Assembly: GCA_018821305.1 (NCBI GenBank)
Contig: JAHJMN010000011.1
Coordinates: 1 to 40,595 of the forward strand
Direction: 5' to 3'
Origin: Myxococcota bacterium
Lineage (GTDB): Bacteria > Myxococcota_A > Polyangia > HGW-17
DNA: 40,595 bases
The notes beneath the pieces were generated by a model, which saw only the letters and a list, made by a program, of their open reading frames with translations, had not been told where the DNA came from and did not search any database. Shown here piece after piece: positions 1 to 7,224 of the stretch. The translations under genes and the position numbers were made by a program. The stretch's first letter is position 1. Each line of letters begins with the position of its first letter.

Positions 1-93
1 CTGATCCTGATCCTGTTTGCCTGATTACCTGAGTCCCTGTTAAAATATTTCAGGTAAACAGGAAATCAGCAGCAGGAACAGGACAATCAGGGT
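1..93. repeat. CCTG/CAGG-rich imperfect palindrome, cut by window edge
   Basis: Positions 1-44 are built from short CCTG-containing units (CTGATCCTGATCCTG...). Positions 51-93 hold the complementary CAGG units (CAGGTAAACAGG... CAATCAGGG). The two arms are separated by a short AAAATATTT spacer and can fold on each other imperfectly. The same vocabulary recurs inside the inverted-repeat element at 16771-17086, so this may be a second member of that family truncated by the window boundary. Positions 94-177 hold nothing I recognise. Confidence 0.5.
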
Positions 94-177
94 CTCTTTC
101 CTGAAGCTTTTCTTTAGAATAACTCACAATCGTATTACTCATGAAGCGGTATAGATGCTCGTTTTTCAGACTTTATC

Positions 178-323
178 TAGTCACTGTCCTGAAATACAGT
201 TTTTCAAACTTTTCGCCGATTTTTGGCTCAGGACAGTGACCGCAAGGTGTTGAATTTACTGGTAGTGGCCTGTTAGGATTTTTAATAAAATCCTTCGCAA
301 AGCGAATTACAGGACACGAACTA
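178..323 (+). repeat. Structured TA-bounded repeat, copy A (146 bp)
   Basis: The copy runs from TAG (178-180) to CTA (321-323), with near-matching inverted ends TAGTCACTGTCCTG and CAGGACACGAACTA. Left module: GTCACTGTCCTGA pairs with TCAGGACAGTGAC around position 230, giving a stem with a loop of about 35 nt. Right module: CCTGT (269-273) pairs with ACAGG (309-313) around two small hairpins, AGGATTTT/AAAATCCT (275-282/287-294) and TCGC-AAA-GCGA (295-305). The final CTA is the complement of the TAG stop codon of the minus-strand lipid kinase gene. Its length equals that of copy G at 24281-24426. Confidence 0.9.
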
Positions 324-1325
324 TCTCAGAAGTGATTTTCCCCAGGGACTTGTGCGTCCTGCGCGACTGCCAGCTGATTTAAGATAAGACAAACCCGCGG
401 GAACCAGGAACCTGAGTTCCGGGCCAGATTTTATTTCAAAAACGGATTGAGGTGGATAAATATCACCGTCGAGAGTATAAGCTTGAGGCTCCTCGCACCG
501 GATTGTCAATGATGATGCCGTCTGGCGGTGCATTCCACGAAAATCAACGGTATTTCCATTCCACATGAGTGGTATCTTTATAAATCCCTGCATGGGGGTA
601 AAATCCAGCATTACTATTTCAAATTCGCCTCGCTGACGGGTTGCCAGAGGGAAAAACCGGAATCCAAACGGAAGTTTCTCCGTAAAACTGGCAAATAGAG
701 TATGTGTACTTATCTCCTGAAAATCACCATTATCTATTTGATAACTGTAATTGAATGGCGCAAGAATTTCCTTAAACAGCTTTCCGCCCAGGGCAAGATC
801 CGAAAAGTATTTCACGAACATTTTCGTTGCCCCCGTTCGGGATTTTGCAGTGGAGTAATTAATGTCTAGAAGCTTAACGGGCGCACCAATTCCAAAAAGC
901 ATTGAATAATTTTCGTTTACTTTCAGAAGATTTCTCTTCACTATTCTCATTGGAATATCATGGTTGTACATCATTACTGCCATGGCCAGATTATAGACGG
1001 TCCCACCTCCTATTCCGAGAGCTTTGGGTATGATATTCATTGTTCCCGAGGGTAGAGTAAGAATAGGCGGCAGCAGCGAAGGATCATCACAAGCTTTAAG
1101 GAGAGTATCGAGAGTTCGATGAATTGTTCCGTCCCCTCCGGAAATAGCAATTATATCAAGATCCCATTTCAGAAAGTCTGCAACGGTTTTCTCCAGTTCA
1201 TCAATAGATAAAGTGGCAATCAATTCCCCTTTTCGCCCAACCATTTTTCGCAATACATGTTTGAAAAAGGGGAACATTCGATGAACTCGAGCATTTGCGT
1301 TTGTGATGATTCCAATTCCCGGCAT
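321..1325 (-). CDS. Diacylglycerol kinase-like lipid kinase
   Basis: The predicted protein has 334 residues and belongs to the DAGK/YegS/BmrU lipid kinase superfamily, whose members phosphorylate diacylglycerol or related lipids at the inner membrane face. The diagnostic nucleotide-binding motif GGDGT lies at residues 63-67 (context AISGGDGTIHR). A second conserved stretch, LPSGTMN, follows about 30 residues later. The C-terminal half has the expected beta-rich fold, with LDGDIY near the end. I chose ATG at 1325 because GGGAGACAAAC precedes it; a TTG five codons upstream (1340) is in frame but lacks a comparable ribosome site. The substrate cannot be told from sequence. The TAG stop is formed by the end of repeat copy A. 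The 250 bp upstream, to repeat B, hold no gene I can support. Confidence 0.88.
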   Translation of the reverse strand: MPGIGIITNANARVHRMFPFFKHVLRKMVGRKGELIATLSIDELEKTVADFLKWDLDIIAISGGDGTIHRTLDTLLKACDDPSLLPPILTLPSGTMNIIPKALGIGGGTVYNLAMAVMMYNHDIPMRIVKRNLLKVNENYSMLFGIGAPVKLLDINYSTAKSRTGATKMFVKYFSDLALGGKLFKEILAPFNYSYQIDNGDFQEISTHTLFASFTEKLPFGFRFFPLATRQRGEFEIVMLDFTPMQGFIKIPLMWNGNTVDFRGMHRQTASSLTIRCEEPQAYTLDGDIYPPQSVFEIKSGPELRFLVPAGLSYLKSAGSRAGRTSPWGKSLLR

Positions 1326-1577
1326 GTTTGTCTCCCGCAACCCAAAAAGTCGAGTACCGTTGGCTGCTTGTAGGTTTTACCACAATTTCCAGAGCAGTTT
1401 AAGCACGAATTCAGGACATTGCAGCAATGCCCACTTTTGTTGATCTTGTCGCTCATTACATTTCGCTGGTGTCATTTTCAAGTATAAAGCGGCCATGATA
1501 TCGCTCACTTCGTTTCTCTCTATTGTTCATTGTTCTACTCCAATGGCTCAATTATCATGTGCACTGCTGTAACTATT

Positions 1578-1642
1578 TAGTTCGTGTTCTGTGTACAAAT
1601 TTGGTGTAACTTTGAAAATTTGGTATTACAGGACAGTAACTA
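1578..1642 (-). repeat. Structured TA-bounded repeat, copy B (short, 65 bp)
   Basis: This short member keeps both family ends, TAGTTCGTGTTCTG at 1578 and CAGGACAGTAACTA ending at 1642, but has a reduced AT-rich interior and lacks the AGGATTTT and GCGAAGC hairpins. In this orientation the right-type end is on the left, so the copy is on the minus strand. The CTA at 1640-1642 is the complement of the TAG stop codon of the HDOD gene. Confidence 0.75.
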
Positions 1643-2560
1643 TTTATTAAAACTGTTCAGGACTTCGTCGACTTCCTGTTTTAGAAAGGCCATTGGCTCG
1701 TCTCTGGGAGGTACATATTCAGGCATGTGAATTCCAATGGTAATCCCGTTCCAGTTGAGGTCACCGAAATTTATTGCACGCAGTCCATATCCAAGCCAGG
1801 AACTGAGAACATTTGAAAGTGAACAAATTTCCACAAGATTATAATACTCCTCACCGATTACCTTAATGAAATTACCTGTATTAGTAAATGGCGGGACAGA
1901 GTGGTGAAACAAAATGCATTTCAATATAGGTTCGGGAAAATTCCACTTTTGACCAAGAATAAATCCAGCCTGAGGATGGGTTATTCCTAACTTTTCTTTT
2001 TCTACAGCACAAAGGTCTATACTTACTGTATGGGCTTCCCTTTGAATTTTGTGGTATTGATCACCGAAAGCCATATAAAGAACGAGTTTACCGATATCAT
2101 GAAGCAACCCTGAGGCAAAAGCACTTTCCGTATCGCTTCCGGGAATTGTATTTGCGATGCGTCTTCCAAGCACCGCAGTGGAAATACTGTGATTCCAGAA
2201 CTGCTCCATATCAAATTCATATTTCCGGCTGAGCTCGGTAATCGTTCTGTTGATTCCGAATGAAAGAACAAGTTGTCTAATGGTGTTGAATCCAAGGAGA
2301 ATGACCGCCTGACGGATGCTTGTTATCTGCCGCTCCAGTCCGAAAAAAGGACTATTCACAAGACGCAGGACTCTCGCCGCAAGAACTTGATCCTTTTCAA
2401 CAGCCTGAGCCACCGTTTTCACGTTCGTTGTCTGATCAGAAAGCAGAGAAAGGGTACTTTGCACTGCTCCCGACATGCCGGGTAACTGATGCATCGACCT
2501 TTTGACAGTTCTCAGAACTTGAGGTTCTATATTGCATTCAATGTCCGGTTGATGATCCAT
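1640..2560 (-). CDS. HDOD domain signalling protein
   Basis: The protein has 306 residues and spans an HDOD domain from about residue 20 to 220, recognised by the N-terminal helical pattern (LPGMSGAVQSTLSLLSD, then VNSPFFGLERQITSIRQAV) and a degenerate HD motif, GLLHDIGKLV. HDOD proteins are regulatory relatives of HD-family phosphohydrolases, usually without demonstrated catalysis, and often work in c-di-GMP or stress signalling. It sits alone between repeats B and C. Start ATG 2560 is preceded by AGGGT about 9 nt upstream, and that AGGGT is part of the terminus of repeat C. The stop is the TAG of repeat B. The C-terminal 80 residues do not match a domain I recognise. Confidence 0.88.
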   Translation of the reverse strand: MDHQPDIECNIEPQVLRTVKRSMHQLPGMSGAVQSTLSLLSDQTTNVKTVAQAVEKDQVLAARVLRLVNSPFFGLERQITSIRQAVILLGFNTIRQLVLSFGINRTITELSRKYEFDMEQFWNHSISTAVLGRRIANTIPGSDTESAFASGLLHDIGKLVLYMAFGDQYHKIQREAHTVSIDLCAVEKEKLGITHPQAGFILGQKWNFPEPILKCILFHHSVPPFTNTGNFIKVIGEEYYNLVEICSLSNVLSSWLGYGLRAINFGDLNWNGITIGIHMPEYVPPRDEPMAFLKQEVDEVLNSFNK

Positions 2561-2563
2561 AAA

Positions 2564-2707
2564 TAGTTACCCTGAAGTACTGTTTCAAAATGCCATGATT
2601 TGGAATATCAAAAGCATAAATTGTTAAATTCTCCGATGATTGAATCTTAATATCCTGAGCAAAAAATCGACGTAAATTGATAATTTGATAATACAGGACA
2701 GTAACTA
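2564..2707 (-). repeat. Structured TA-bounded repeat, copy C (144 bp, divergent right half)
   Basis: Read on the minus strand it starts TAGTTACTGTCCTG (from 2707) and carries the family left module up to GCTCAGGA. It then diverges into AT-rich sequence and ends TTCAGGGTAACTA at 2564. Its CTA end at 2705-2707 overlaps the TAG start of copy D (2706-2708), making a shared CTAG. The other end supplies the AGGGT ribosome site of the HDOD gene. Confidence 0.7.
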
Positions 2708-2915
2708 GTTCGTGTCCTGTAATTCGCTTCGCGAAGAAATTTATTAAAATTTCTAACAGGCCACTACAATAAATTCAACACCTTGCGGTTACTGTCTAAA
2801 ACGTATTTCCAAAGGAAATCGTCAAAGACGACAACTGTTTTCATCGAAAACAGTGAGAGTCCTGAGCTAAAATCAAGTGAAAAATTTGATTTTGGGTATT
2901 TCAGGACATTAACTA
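2706..2915 (-). repeat. Structured TA-bounded repeat, copy D (210 bp, with 65-bp insert)
   Basis: This full-type copy lies on the minus strand, from TAGTTAATGTCCTG (at 2915) to CAGGACACGAACTA (at 2706). It contains GCGAAGC (complement at 2726-2732) and a small hairpin whose arms are AGAAATTT/AAATTTCT instead of AGGATTTT/AAAATCCT, so both arms have changed together. A 65-bp segment at 2796-2860 interrupts the left module between CTGT and CCTGAG. The element ends 1 nt before the TAG stop (2917-2919) of the REC-PAS gene. Confidence 0.88.
2796..2860. repeat. Triple mini-hairpin insert inside copy D
   Basis: The segment is absent from copies A, F and G at the same point. It holds three consecutive perfect hairpins with three-base loops: ATTTCC-AAA-GGAAAT (2805-2819), CGTC-AAA-GACG (2820-2830) and ACTGTTTTC-ATC-GAAAACAGT (2834-2854). 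No coding potential is evident. Confidence 0.8.
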
Positions 2916-2916
2916 C

Positions 2917-3750
2917 CTATAGTTTCCTCAATACCAGAGCAAGCCCTCTCAGCGTATTTTCATCCCTTCGCATGGGTATAATCTCCGATTCGAAAAAATT
3001 CCCATTAATAGAAACCTTCGCGGCCAGTGACTCTACGGGATCGTTAATTACTTTGAAGGCCATGGCAGTCAACTCCTGACCCAGCACAAACTCCACATCA
3101 CTTCCAAGAACCATTTCACTGGAGGCGAAAGTTTGAAAACCGAGTTTGTTAACCATTACAATCAATCCTTCGGGATCGATTCCTAAAATTGCGTAGGGAA
3201 GCTCATCTAAAACCTCTTGAACGAAGGTTAGAGCCTGATTGTGTGCACTTAACTCCCTCGTACGTTCTTTGACACGCAGTTCCAGATCCTCGTTGATAGC
3301 CGCAAGTTCCGCATTCTTTGCCAGGAGCCGCGCTTCCAGCTCCCGGTTTCGATTGGTGAGGCTGTAAAAACGTATTCCCTGCTTGACGATATTGAGTAAC
3401 TCAGTGTTATTCCATGGTTTAGGTATAAATCGGAAAATTTGGCCTTCGTTTATAGCCTCGACTATCGCATGGGCCTCAGCATAACCGGAAATAATCATTC
3501 TCACGGTATCAGGGCTGATTTTCCTGACTTCCGTCAGGAGTTCAACTCCATTCATGTCAGGCATTTTGTAGTCTGACAGAACCACGGCAAATTCATGATC
3601 ATATATTAGGGAAATTGCTTCATCACCACTTGAGGCCGTATATGTCTCCCAGCTTTCGTCGAAAAAGGTACGACGCAAAGCAGACAGGATCGGCGTTTCG
3701 TCATCCACCAGAAGGATTTTGTAATCGGAGTAATCAGCAGTTTCAGCCAT
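2917..3750 (-). CDS. Response regulator with REC and PAS domains
   Basis: The protein has 277 residues. An N-terminal receiver domain (residues 10-130) has the acidic pair DD16-17, phosphoacceptor Asp60 (LSDYKMPDMNG) and the conserved Lys in FIPKPW. A coiled coil (about 133-175, ending RVKERTREL) leads to a C-terminal PAS-like domain (about 178-277, beginning VLDELPYAILGIDPEG). There is no DNA-binding or enzymatic output, so it probably relays signal to a partner or binds a ligand. The start is ATG 3750, preceded by GGTGAAG; the longer upstream frame is non-homologous and overlaps the kinase. It overlaps the kinase stop by 8 nt, consistent with coupled translation as a cognate pair. Confidence 0.9.
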   Translation of the reverse strand: MAETADYSDYKILLVDDETPILSALRRTFFDESWETYTASSGDEAISLIYDHEFAVVLSDYKMPDMNGVELLTEVRKISPDTVRMIISGYAEAHAIVEAINEGQIFRFIPKPWNNTELLNIVKQGIRFYSLTNRNRELEARLLAKNAELAAINEDLELRVKERTRELSAHNQALTFVQEVLDELPYAILGIDPEGLIVMVNKLGFQTFASSEMVLGSDVEFVLGQELTAMAFKVINDPVESLAAKVSINGNFFESEIIPMRRDENTLRGLALVLRKL

Positions 3751-4732
3751 TTTCTTCACCGGATTCCTTATGAATAAGCGGTACAGATACCCTGAATGTA
3801 GTACCTTCCCCCTCTTTTGAATCCACCGTAATGTTGCCGTTGTGTTTTTGAACAATATTATAAACAATATGAAGTCCAAGGCCGGTGCCCTCACCCACAA
3901 CCTTTGTAGTAAAAAATGGATCAAAAATCCTGCTGATATTCTGCGGACTGATGCCGGAGCCGTCATCGGTCACTTCAACAATGGCGTTTTCTTCATCACT
4001 TTTAATACGGAGCCATAGATTACCCATTGGTCTTGTGGCCTTGTTCAGCGTGGGTTTGATAGCCTGAACCGCATTGATAATGAGATTCAAATAAACCTGA
4101 GACAGTTGGCTTGGAACCACAATTGCCGGTGGTATGCTCTGATATTCTTTGTGAATATTTGCCACATACTTAACCTGATTAAATGCGATTGAAAGTGCAT
4201 TATCAACGATATCGCTCATTGCAGCTTCAATAAAATCATCTCCTTCAGCCCGGGCAAAACTCCGGAGACCTTCCACAATTTTTCTCATTTTAAGAGCACC
4301 TTCAGTACTTTCCTGAAGCATGTTCACGATATCTTCAAGCATAAAATCTATCTTTAGTCGTTTACGCTCTCTCGATAAAAACTCACGAAAATCAGGGCCG
4401 TCGGGATACTCATCAATAAGATCAAAAAACTCTTTGAGATTCCTGATGTATTTTTCCCCAATAATCTGGAAGTTTGAAAGAATCCAGGCCAGTGGATTAT
4501 TAAGTTCATGGGCAACACCGGCTGCCATGGACCCGAGGGAGGCCATTTTTTCCGAGTGAAGAAGCATAAGTTGAGTGTTTTTTAACTCAGACTCAATCGC
4601 ACTGTCCTTAACTACCTCGTGGGTTGTGACTTCTGCAGGCTTTGGCGCGGGAGCATTTGACCCGGTCAGTCCTTTGAGATTACTATCAATTGATGAAAGT
4701 AGAGTAATAATTGTGTCTAAACTCTGTTTCAT
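3743..4732 (-). CDS. Soluble sensor histidine kinase
   Basis: The protein has 329 residues and no membrane segment. An N-terminal helical region (1-55) precedes the HisKA H-box GVAHELNNPLA with phosphoacceptor His75. The HATPase_c domain follows, with the N box NLIINAVQAI, the G1 box DDGSGI, the F box FFTTK and the G2 box GTGLGLHIV. It should autophosphorylate and pass phosphate to the REC-PAS regulator encoded next. The start overlaps the upstream stop as ATGA, so the three genes (4729-5130, this, 2917-3750) form one translationally coupled operon. The cytoplasmic input suggests it responds to an internal signal or to the small helical protein encoded upstream. Confidence 0.92.
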   Translation of the reverse strand: MKQSLDTIITLLSSIDSNLKGLTGSNAPAPKPAEVTTHEVVKDSAIESELKNTQLMLLHSEKMASLGSMAAGVAHELNNPLAWILSNFQIIGEKYIRNLKEFFDLIDEYPDGPDFREFLSRERKRLKIDFMLEDIVNMLQESTEGALKMRKIVEGLRSFARAEGDDFIEAAMSDIVDNALSIAFNQVKYVANIHKEYQSIPPAIVVPSQLSQVYLNLIINAVQAIKPTLNKATRPMGNLWLRIKSDEENAIVEVTDDGSGISPQNISRIFDPFFTTKVVGEGTGLGLHIVYNIVQKHNGNITVDSKEGEGTTFRVSVPLIHKESGEENG

Positions 4733-5130
4733 TTAGCCTTCTCCGACAGTTTTATGGCGTACAGAGCATCAATCTTCTCAGATTCATACTCGATAATGTC
4801 AGCTACAGAAATAAGATCTCCCTTTCCGTAGGCTTCCTCGATCAACTCGAGAAAGTCATTGATTGAATTTATTGAATTCGTGTAACTTTCCCCAGTATCA
4901 ATCAATTCGTGCTCCGCAAGTTTTTCTAATAGTTCTACCAGAGTAGCCAGAGCATCAATGACGTGGGAAAAAACTGCAAGCCCTTCCTTTACGCGACCCA
5001 GTCTCAACTCATCCGCAGACTTCACAAAATTGCTTTTTATATCAGTAATATACTCGTCCATTGAATTGACAACATCTCTTGCGGTTGTAGAAAATTCGTC
5101 CATTGAAATCTCTCTTTCGTATTCCGGCAT
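4729..5130 (-). CDS. Small all-helical protein, first gene of kinase operon
   Basis: The protein has 133 residues, is acidic and is predicted almost entirely helical, with no signal peptide or Cys. Two helical segments look related: ALATLVELLEKL and SINDFLELIEEAYGKGD, the latter followed by SVADIIEYE. I do not recognise the family with confidence. Its position upstream of, and ATGA-coupled to, a soluble histidine kinase suggests a sensory or adaptor role for that pathway. ATG 5130 has no good ribosome site; an in-frame ATG at 5103 is preceded by AAGAGAG and may be the true start, giving 124 residues. Confidence 0.75.
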   Translation of the reverse strand: MPEYEREISMDEFSTTARDVVNSMDEYITDIKSNFVKSADELRLGRVKEGLAVFSHVIDALATLVELLEKLAEHELIDTGESYTNSINSINDFLELIEEAYGKGDLISVADIIEYESEKIDALYAIKLSEKAK

Positions 5131-5187
5131 GGAAAAGGCAATTATAAATCTTCCCTTTTTTGTGATCGGACTATTACGAAAAATGTT

Positions 5188-5273
5188 TAGTAACTGACCT
5201 GAAATGAATTTAAAATATTACTATTGGCCTGTTAGGATTTTTAATAAAATCCTGACTTACAGGACACGTACTA
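5188..5273 (+). repeat. Structured TA-bounded repeat, copy E (86 bp)
   Basis: It runs from TAGTAACTGACCTGAAAT at 5188 to CAGGACACGTACTA at 5273. The AGGATTTT/AAAATCCT hairpin inside the CCTGT/ACAGG stem is retained, but the TCGC...GCGA hairpin present in the other full copies is cleanly missing and replaced by GAC, and the internal CAGGACAG arm is lost. The CTA at 5271-5273 is the complement of the TAG stop of the neighbouring minus-strand gene. Confidence 0.82.
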
Positions 5274-5942
5274 AGTGCGCGTCCTCTTAACAATATCTCT
5301 CACAAGCGGATCTTGAGGATCGTAGAATCGACTGGAAGGAAGAGCAGGAAATCGCCAGCGCCGAATATAAAGTCGTGCAAGAAGTTCAAGTACTTCCGCA
5401 ACAGGAGTAGATTGACTCTCATCGAGCAATTCATAAATACGATCCCTTGCATCCGAGGGGTGAACTATGCAGGATTCGGAAAGGGTGATGCCATCTGAAT
5501 TTCTTATAAGTCTCCCCTGAAGGAGGACCGGCAGATCAAGCGCCGGGATTTCGGGATCAATATATACATACCAGTCCCCGCCATAAATTGTGTCTCTCAG
5601 GTACTGGTGTTTGTTCTTCCATGGGGCTTCAATATCAAAAAGACTGTAATGTGAAGCATAAAGAGAATTTACAGTTTTAGTAAGCTCCTGATTGGTCTTC
5701 AGGAGATTTAATGCTCTTAAAATAGGAGCTTCAACGCCCTCGGGAGAGTATTCAAGTAAAAACCATTCAATAAAAAGATTCATTCGTGTTTCATAAAATG
5801 GTTCATCCCACGCCGGTTTGCCATATTTAAGAAAGTATATATCTCTTGCACTATTAAGAAATGCCGGGCCATAAGATTCAGTTAAAATAGTTGAAATTGC
5901 TTCAAGGTCATTAACAAGTGAACTCATATCTAACAATTCCAT
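5271..5942 (-). CDS. Uncharacterised protein, last gene of the pyrC operon
   Basis: The protein has 223 residues with no signal peptide and no membrane segment. I do not recognise the family. It is rich in aromatic and acidic residues (YGPAFLNSARDIYFLKYG, GGDWYVYIDPEIPALDLP) and ends in a basic segment after a predicted helix (VLELLARLYIRRWRFP). The start at 5942 lies inside the 3' end of the dihydroorotase gene (32-nt overlap); an ATG at 5927 is an alternative, preceded by GGAA. Overlap with pyrC and coding-like composition support a real gene. The TAG stop coincides with the end of repeat copy E. Function cannot be inferred beyond membership of the operon. Confidence 0.78.
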   Translation of the reverse strand: MELLDMSSLVNDLEAISTILTESYGPAFLNSARDIYFLKYGKPAWDEPFYETRMNLFIEWFLLEYSPEGVEAPILRALNLLKTNQELTKTVNSLYASHYSLFDIEAPWKNKHQYLRDTIYGGDWYVYIDPEIPALDLPVLLQGRLIRNSDGITLSESCIVHPSDARDRIYELLDESQSTPVAEVLELLARLYIRRWRFPALPSSRFYDPQDPLVRDIVKRTRT

Positions 5943-7224
5943 CTATTATGGTGTATATAATACAGCCTTTGAATAAGGTTCCTGAAAAGGGATTGTTTTT
6001 CCCCATACTGTAGCGATTTCCAGAAAACATCCATTCTCTATCCGGATCTACAATTGTAAAATCACCAACACTACCGGGAAGAAGCCTTTTTTCACACCCA
6101 AGGAGGTAGCTCCCTCTTGTCAAGCATGAAATTAAAGTTTTCATTGAAATATCACCAGCATGCACAAGCTTTAAAAGGAGAGGAACCGCAGTTTCTATGG
6201 CTGCAATGCCAAAACTAGCGCTGGTCATGTCAGTATTTTTACTTTTCAAATCGTGAGGAGCATGGTCCGTGGCAATATATTCAATAATTCCATCTTCTAG
6301 TGCACTAATCAACTGTCTGCGATCGTGTTCAGTCCGAAGTGGTGGAGCACACTTTGCAATAGTGCCATGGGTTAGCACGTCGGTTTCACTCATAATAAGA
6401 TGATGAGGTGTAACTTCGCAACTTACATTGAGACCTCTTGCTTTAGCCCACCTTACCAACTCAATGGTTTTGGACGAAGAAATATGCTGAATATGATAAT
6501 GTCCACCCGTTTCATAACTGAGCATTATCCCCTTTGCCGCAGCCACAGTTTCCGATGATTCTTTTTGCCCCCGAAGACCAAGTTTAACTGCGACATTACC
6601 TTGGTTCACAGGATTTTTTCCACTCAGAGCTCTAATTTCACAGTGATCCGAAAAAGTAACTCCAGTTTCAGCTGATTTTTCCAGCATGGCAGACAATAGA
6701 GTTTCATCTTCAAGGCAATCTCCATCATCAGAAAAGACTTTAATCCCTTTCTGAATAAGCTCTTGATAATCAACTGATTTAACCCCGTTACGCCCGATGG
6801 ATGCCGCTGCGCAAACGGAAACCCGGCACAGAGCATTTTTTTCAAGTAAAGGTGTAATTAAATCCAGGTTTTCAACTGAATCCGGTGGGGGAGACGTGTT
6901 CGGCATCGCAAGAACATGTGTGTACCCTCCCGCTAGAGCGGCGTTGGTTTCCGATTCAATAGTAGCTTTATGTTCACCTCCCGGTTGGCGAAGATGAACA
7001 TGAATATCTGTAAAGCCAGGACACACAAGAGAACCCTGAGCATCAACAATCGGATAATCACAGGAAAAAGCCCTGTGACCGGCCCCAATGTCACGGATCT
7101 TTCCATTTTCCACTATGATCCAGCCGTTGACAATATCAATATTCTCCAGAGGATCATAAAGATGTCCGTTTACTATTATCAAATTTCCCGCTTTTAATGG
7201 ATTTTTTATGTATGAACCGCTCAT
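5911..7224 (-). CDS. pyrC: Dihydroorotase
   Basis: The protein has 437 residues and is a class I amidohydrolase-fold dihydroorotase, which interconverts N-carbamoyl-L-aspartate and dihydroorotate in pyrimidine synthesis. The metal-binding signature DIHVHLRQPGGEHKATI (His75, His77, Arg79) is intact, as are MPNTSPPPDS, the FSDDGD segment, HCE, HHLIMSE and ATDHAPH with the catalytic Asp. The length is normal for the family. Start ATG 7224 overlaps the upstream ligase stop (ATGA). Its neighbours are not pyrimidine genes, so its place between an acyl-CoA ligase and an unknown gene is unusual. An allantoinase or hydantoinase assignment is less likely given the HLR and FSDDG pattern. Confidence 0.93.
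   Translation of the reverse strand: MSGSYIKNPLKAGNLIIVNGHLYDPLENIDIVNGWIIVENGKIRDIGAGHRAFSCDYPIVDAQGSLVCPGFTDIHVHLRQPGGEHKATIESETNAALAGGYTHVLAMPNTSPPPDSVENLDLITPLLEKNALCRVSVCAAASIGRNGVKSVDYQELIQKGIKVFSDDGDCLEDETLLSAMLEKSAETGVTFSDHCEIRALSGKNPVNQGNVAVKLGLRGQKESSETVAAAKGIMLSYETGGHYHIQHISSSKTIELVRWAKARGLNVSCEVTPHHLIMSETDVLTHGTIAKCAPPLRTEHDRRQLISALEDGIIEYIATDHAPHDLKSKNTDMTSASFGIAAIETAVPLLLKLVHAGDISMKTLISCLTRGSYLLGCEKRLLPGSVGDFTIVDPDREWMFSGNRYSMGKNNPFSGTLFKGCIIYTIIDGIVRYEFTC

Noticed and set aside
3751..3966. N-terminal extension of the REC-PAS regulator
   Set aside because: The extra 72 codons overlap the kinase and are not domain-like; ATG 3750 has a good ribosome site.
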